A stretch of 6,703 bases of DNA from Actinomycetes bacterium. GTDB taxonomy: Bacteria; Actinomycetota; Acidimicrobiia; Acidimicrobiales; Palsa-688. Below are positions 6,005 to 6,703 of the stretch, piece after piece. A program made the position numbers and the translations under genes. Each line of letters opens with the position of its first letter. Position 1 is the stretch's first letter. The stretch spans positions 1 through 6,703 of the forward strand of contig JAKAXN010000250.1 in assembly GCA_021816565.1 (NCBI GenBank), given 5' to 3'. The notes under the pieces are model-generated. The model worked only from the letters and a program-made list of their open reading frames with translations. It did no database searches and was not told where the DNA came from.

Positions 6005-6026
6005 CCTCGACCGGATCCGGTCGGGG
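6005..6026 (+). terminator. Strong palindromic hairpin after the SCP2-like gene
   Basis: CGACCGGATCCGGTCG (6008-6023) is a perfect 16-bp palindrome. In RNA it extends with a U-G and two C-G pairs to a 9-bp stem with loop GAUC. It begins 7 bases after the SCP2-like stop. No T-run follows, so it could be a non-canonical terminator, an mRNA-end stabiliser or an operator in front of the next gene. Confidence 0.4.
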
Positions 6027-6055
6027 CCGCGGCACCCCTGGCCCACCCACCGACC

Positions 6056-6060
6056 GGAGG
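6056..6060 (+). promoter_or_regulatory. Ribosome binding site that supports a TTG start
   Basis: GGAGG lies five bases before TTG at 6066. It is among the best ribosome binding sites in the window, with ideal spacing, and is the main reason to prefer TTG over the in-frame ATG at 6102. Confidence 0.6.
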
Positions 6061-6065
6061 CTAAC

Positions 6066-6317
6066 TTGACAGCCAACGCCGACCTGGAGGTATGGCAAGT
6101 GATGCTGTCGGAAGTGATCGACGACCAGTTCCTCACCCGTTACCGGGCGCTGCTCGACGCCGAAGACGCCGCCTTCGACGAACTCGAACACGCCTTCGAG
6201 GACGGCGACCGGGCCCGCTTCGACCAGGACCTGCTGGCCTGGCGTCAGGCCGTCGAGCGCAAGCTCAGCTACCTCCACCGCCTCGGGGTGGTCTCCCCGC
6301 CCACCATCAGCGCCTGA
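6066..6317 (+). CDS. Small acidic protein of unknown function (83 aa)
   Basis: The protein is rich in Asp and Glu and appears mostly helical: LSEVIDDQFLTRYRALLDAEDAAFDELEHAF (about 14-44, quoted in parts: SEVIDDQFLTRYRALL, DAEDAAFDELEHAF), then LLAWRQAVERKLSYLHRLG. It has no signal peptide, cysteine or membrane segment. I do not recognise the family; a small helical partner or adaptor protein would fit its look. The TTG start at 6066 is chosen because of GGAGG at 6056-6060. An in-frame ATG at 6102, with GGAGG at 6086-6090, would give a 71-residue form starting MLSEVIDDQ. It lies 67 bp after the SCP2-like gene, separated by a strong hairpin, and ends 130 bp before mdh. Coding bias supports a real gene. 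Confidence 0.65.
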   Translation: MTANADLEVWQVMLSEVIDDQFLTRYRALLDAEDAAFDELEHAFEDGDRARFDQDLLAWRQAVERKLSYLHRLGVVSPPTISA

Positions 6318-6336
6318 ACCGCCGGGCGCCCGCCTC

Positions 6337-6351
6337 CGCGGTCGGGCCGCG
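6337..6351 (+). other. Short hairpin after the small acidic gene
   Basis: CGCGG (6337-6341) and CCGCG (6347-6351) form a 5-bp stem with loop TCGGG, 20 bases past the stop at 6317. It could help end transcription before mdh, but it lacks a T-run and is short. Confidence 0.2.
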
Positions 6352-6380
6352 TCCGGTTGGCCGGGCGGACGGAACCGGAC
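6351..6380. promoter_or_regulatory. Candidate operator: 8-bp inverted repeat upstream of mdh
   Basis: GTCCGGTT (6351-6358) and AACCGGAC (6373-6380) are perfect reverse complements separated by 14 bases. Their centres are 22 bp apart, about two helical turns, as for a dimeric regulator. The right arm ends one base before the -10-like TATCGT, so a bound protein would cover the -35 region. The motif and position are seen; the regulatory role is inferred. Confidence 0.4.
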
Positions 6381-6387
6381 CTATCGT
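6357..6387 (+). promoter_or_regulatory. Candidate mdh promoter
   Basis: TATCGT (6382-6387) fits the TANNNT -10 pattern. The best -35-like hexamer, TTGGCC (6357-6362), has a long 19-bp spacer, so the promoter may be activator-dependent or weak. Transcription would start near 6394, leaving a leader of about 54 bases before mdh. Confidence 0.4.
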
Positions 6388-6447
6388 CGTCATCCGTCCC
6401 CCCACCGCCGCCCCACGGCACATCTCTTCGACGGAGGCTGAGATCGC

Positions 6448-6703
6448 ATGTCTGCTTCACCAGTACGGGTCGCTGTAACCGGCGCGGCCGGCCAGATCGG
6501 CTACAGCCTGCTGTTCCGCATCGCCAGCGGTGCGCTGCTCGGTCCGGACCAGCCGGTGATCCTCCAGCTGCTCGAGGTCACCCCGGCGCTCGGCGCCCTG
6601 AAGGGTGTGGTCATGGAGCTCCAGGACTGCGCCTTCCCGCTGGTGCAGGACATCACGACCAGCGATGACGCCAACGTGGCCTTCGGCGACGCCAACATCG
6701 CCC
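6448..6703 (+). CDS. mdh: Malate dehydrogenase, N-terminal part (cut by window edge)
   Basis: The enzyme interconverts malate and oxaloacetate with NAD in the TCA cycle, in the cytosol. Eighty-five residues are visible, roughly a quarter of the usual length near 330. They begin [20 protein letters not shown]. The glycine-rich Rossmann turn is at 11-18 (TGAAGQIG). Then come [17 protein letters not shown], the strand LQLLEVTPA with acidic E43 placed to bind the adenosine ribose (favouring NAD over NADP), and [13 protein letters not shown], all typical of the actinobacterial cytosolic-type enzyme. The substrate-binding arginines and catalytic His lie beyond the edge. GGAGG (6433-6437) lies ten bases before the ATG, slightly long spacing. 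The 130-bp gap upstream holds its candidate promoter and operator. Confidence 0.95.
   Translation, partial: MSASPVRVAVTGAAGQIGYSLLFRIASGALLGPDQPVILQLLEVTPALGALKGVVMELQDCAFPLVQDITTSDDANVAFGDANIA

Noticed and set aside
4748..6136. 462-residue minus-strand frame across the repeat-protein and SCP2 genes
   Set aside because: It is antisense to two coupled genes with starts and ribosome sites; its LALPLAL runs mirror the repeat DNA.

Overview
The window looks like chromosomal DNA from a very GC-rich actinobacterium. Coding regions have strong G/C preference at third codon positions. The start of an actinobacterial-type malate dehydrogenase, a small SCP2-domain protein and an MoxR/ChlI-like AAA+ ATPase all fit Actinomycetota. 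An Acidimicrobiia-like lineage is my guess, from the overall gene style only. I see no mobile element, tRNA, rRNA or CRISPR array.

Layout. A minus-strand AAA+ ATPase gene runs off the left edge (1-441). A divergent, relatively AT-rich intergenic region (442-715) separates it from a rightward block that fills the rest. First comes a 555-residue protein (716-2383) that joins an ECF-type sigma factor to one transmembrane helix and a long Gly/Ser/Thr-rich tail. Next is a complete cytosolic glycoside hydrolase family 2 enzyme of beta-mannosidase-like type (2473-4623). After a 116-bp gap there is a likely three-gene group. It comprises a disordered Ala/Asn/Gly/Lys-repeat protein (4740-5606), an SCP2-like protein whose start overlaps the previous stop in TGATG (5606-5998), and an 83-residue acidic protein with a TTG start and a strong ribosome binding site (6066-6317). 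The window closes with the 5' part of mdh (6448 to the edge), preceded by a candidate promoter and a perfect 8-bp inverted repeat.

How the parts may work together. The sigma-like protein has no separate anti-sigma gene beside it. It carries its own membrane anchor and presumed extracytoplasmic tail, so it may be a one-polypeptide signalling device: an outside signal or proteolysis would free or activate the sigma domain. This is the most unusual item in the window. The repeat protein and SCP2 protein appear translationally coupled and may share a function, but neither can be assigned a substrate. Intergenic dyads at 482-500, 2422-2438, 4656-4667, 4692-4707, 6005-6026, 6337-6351 and 6351-6380 are candidate operators or terminators. 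The strongest are 6005-6026 and 6351-6380.
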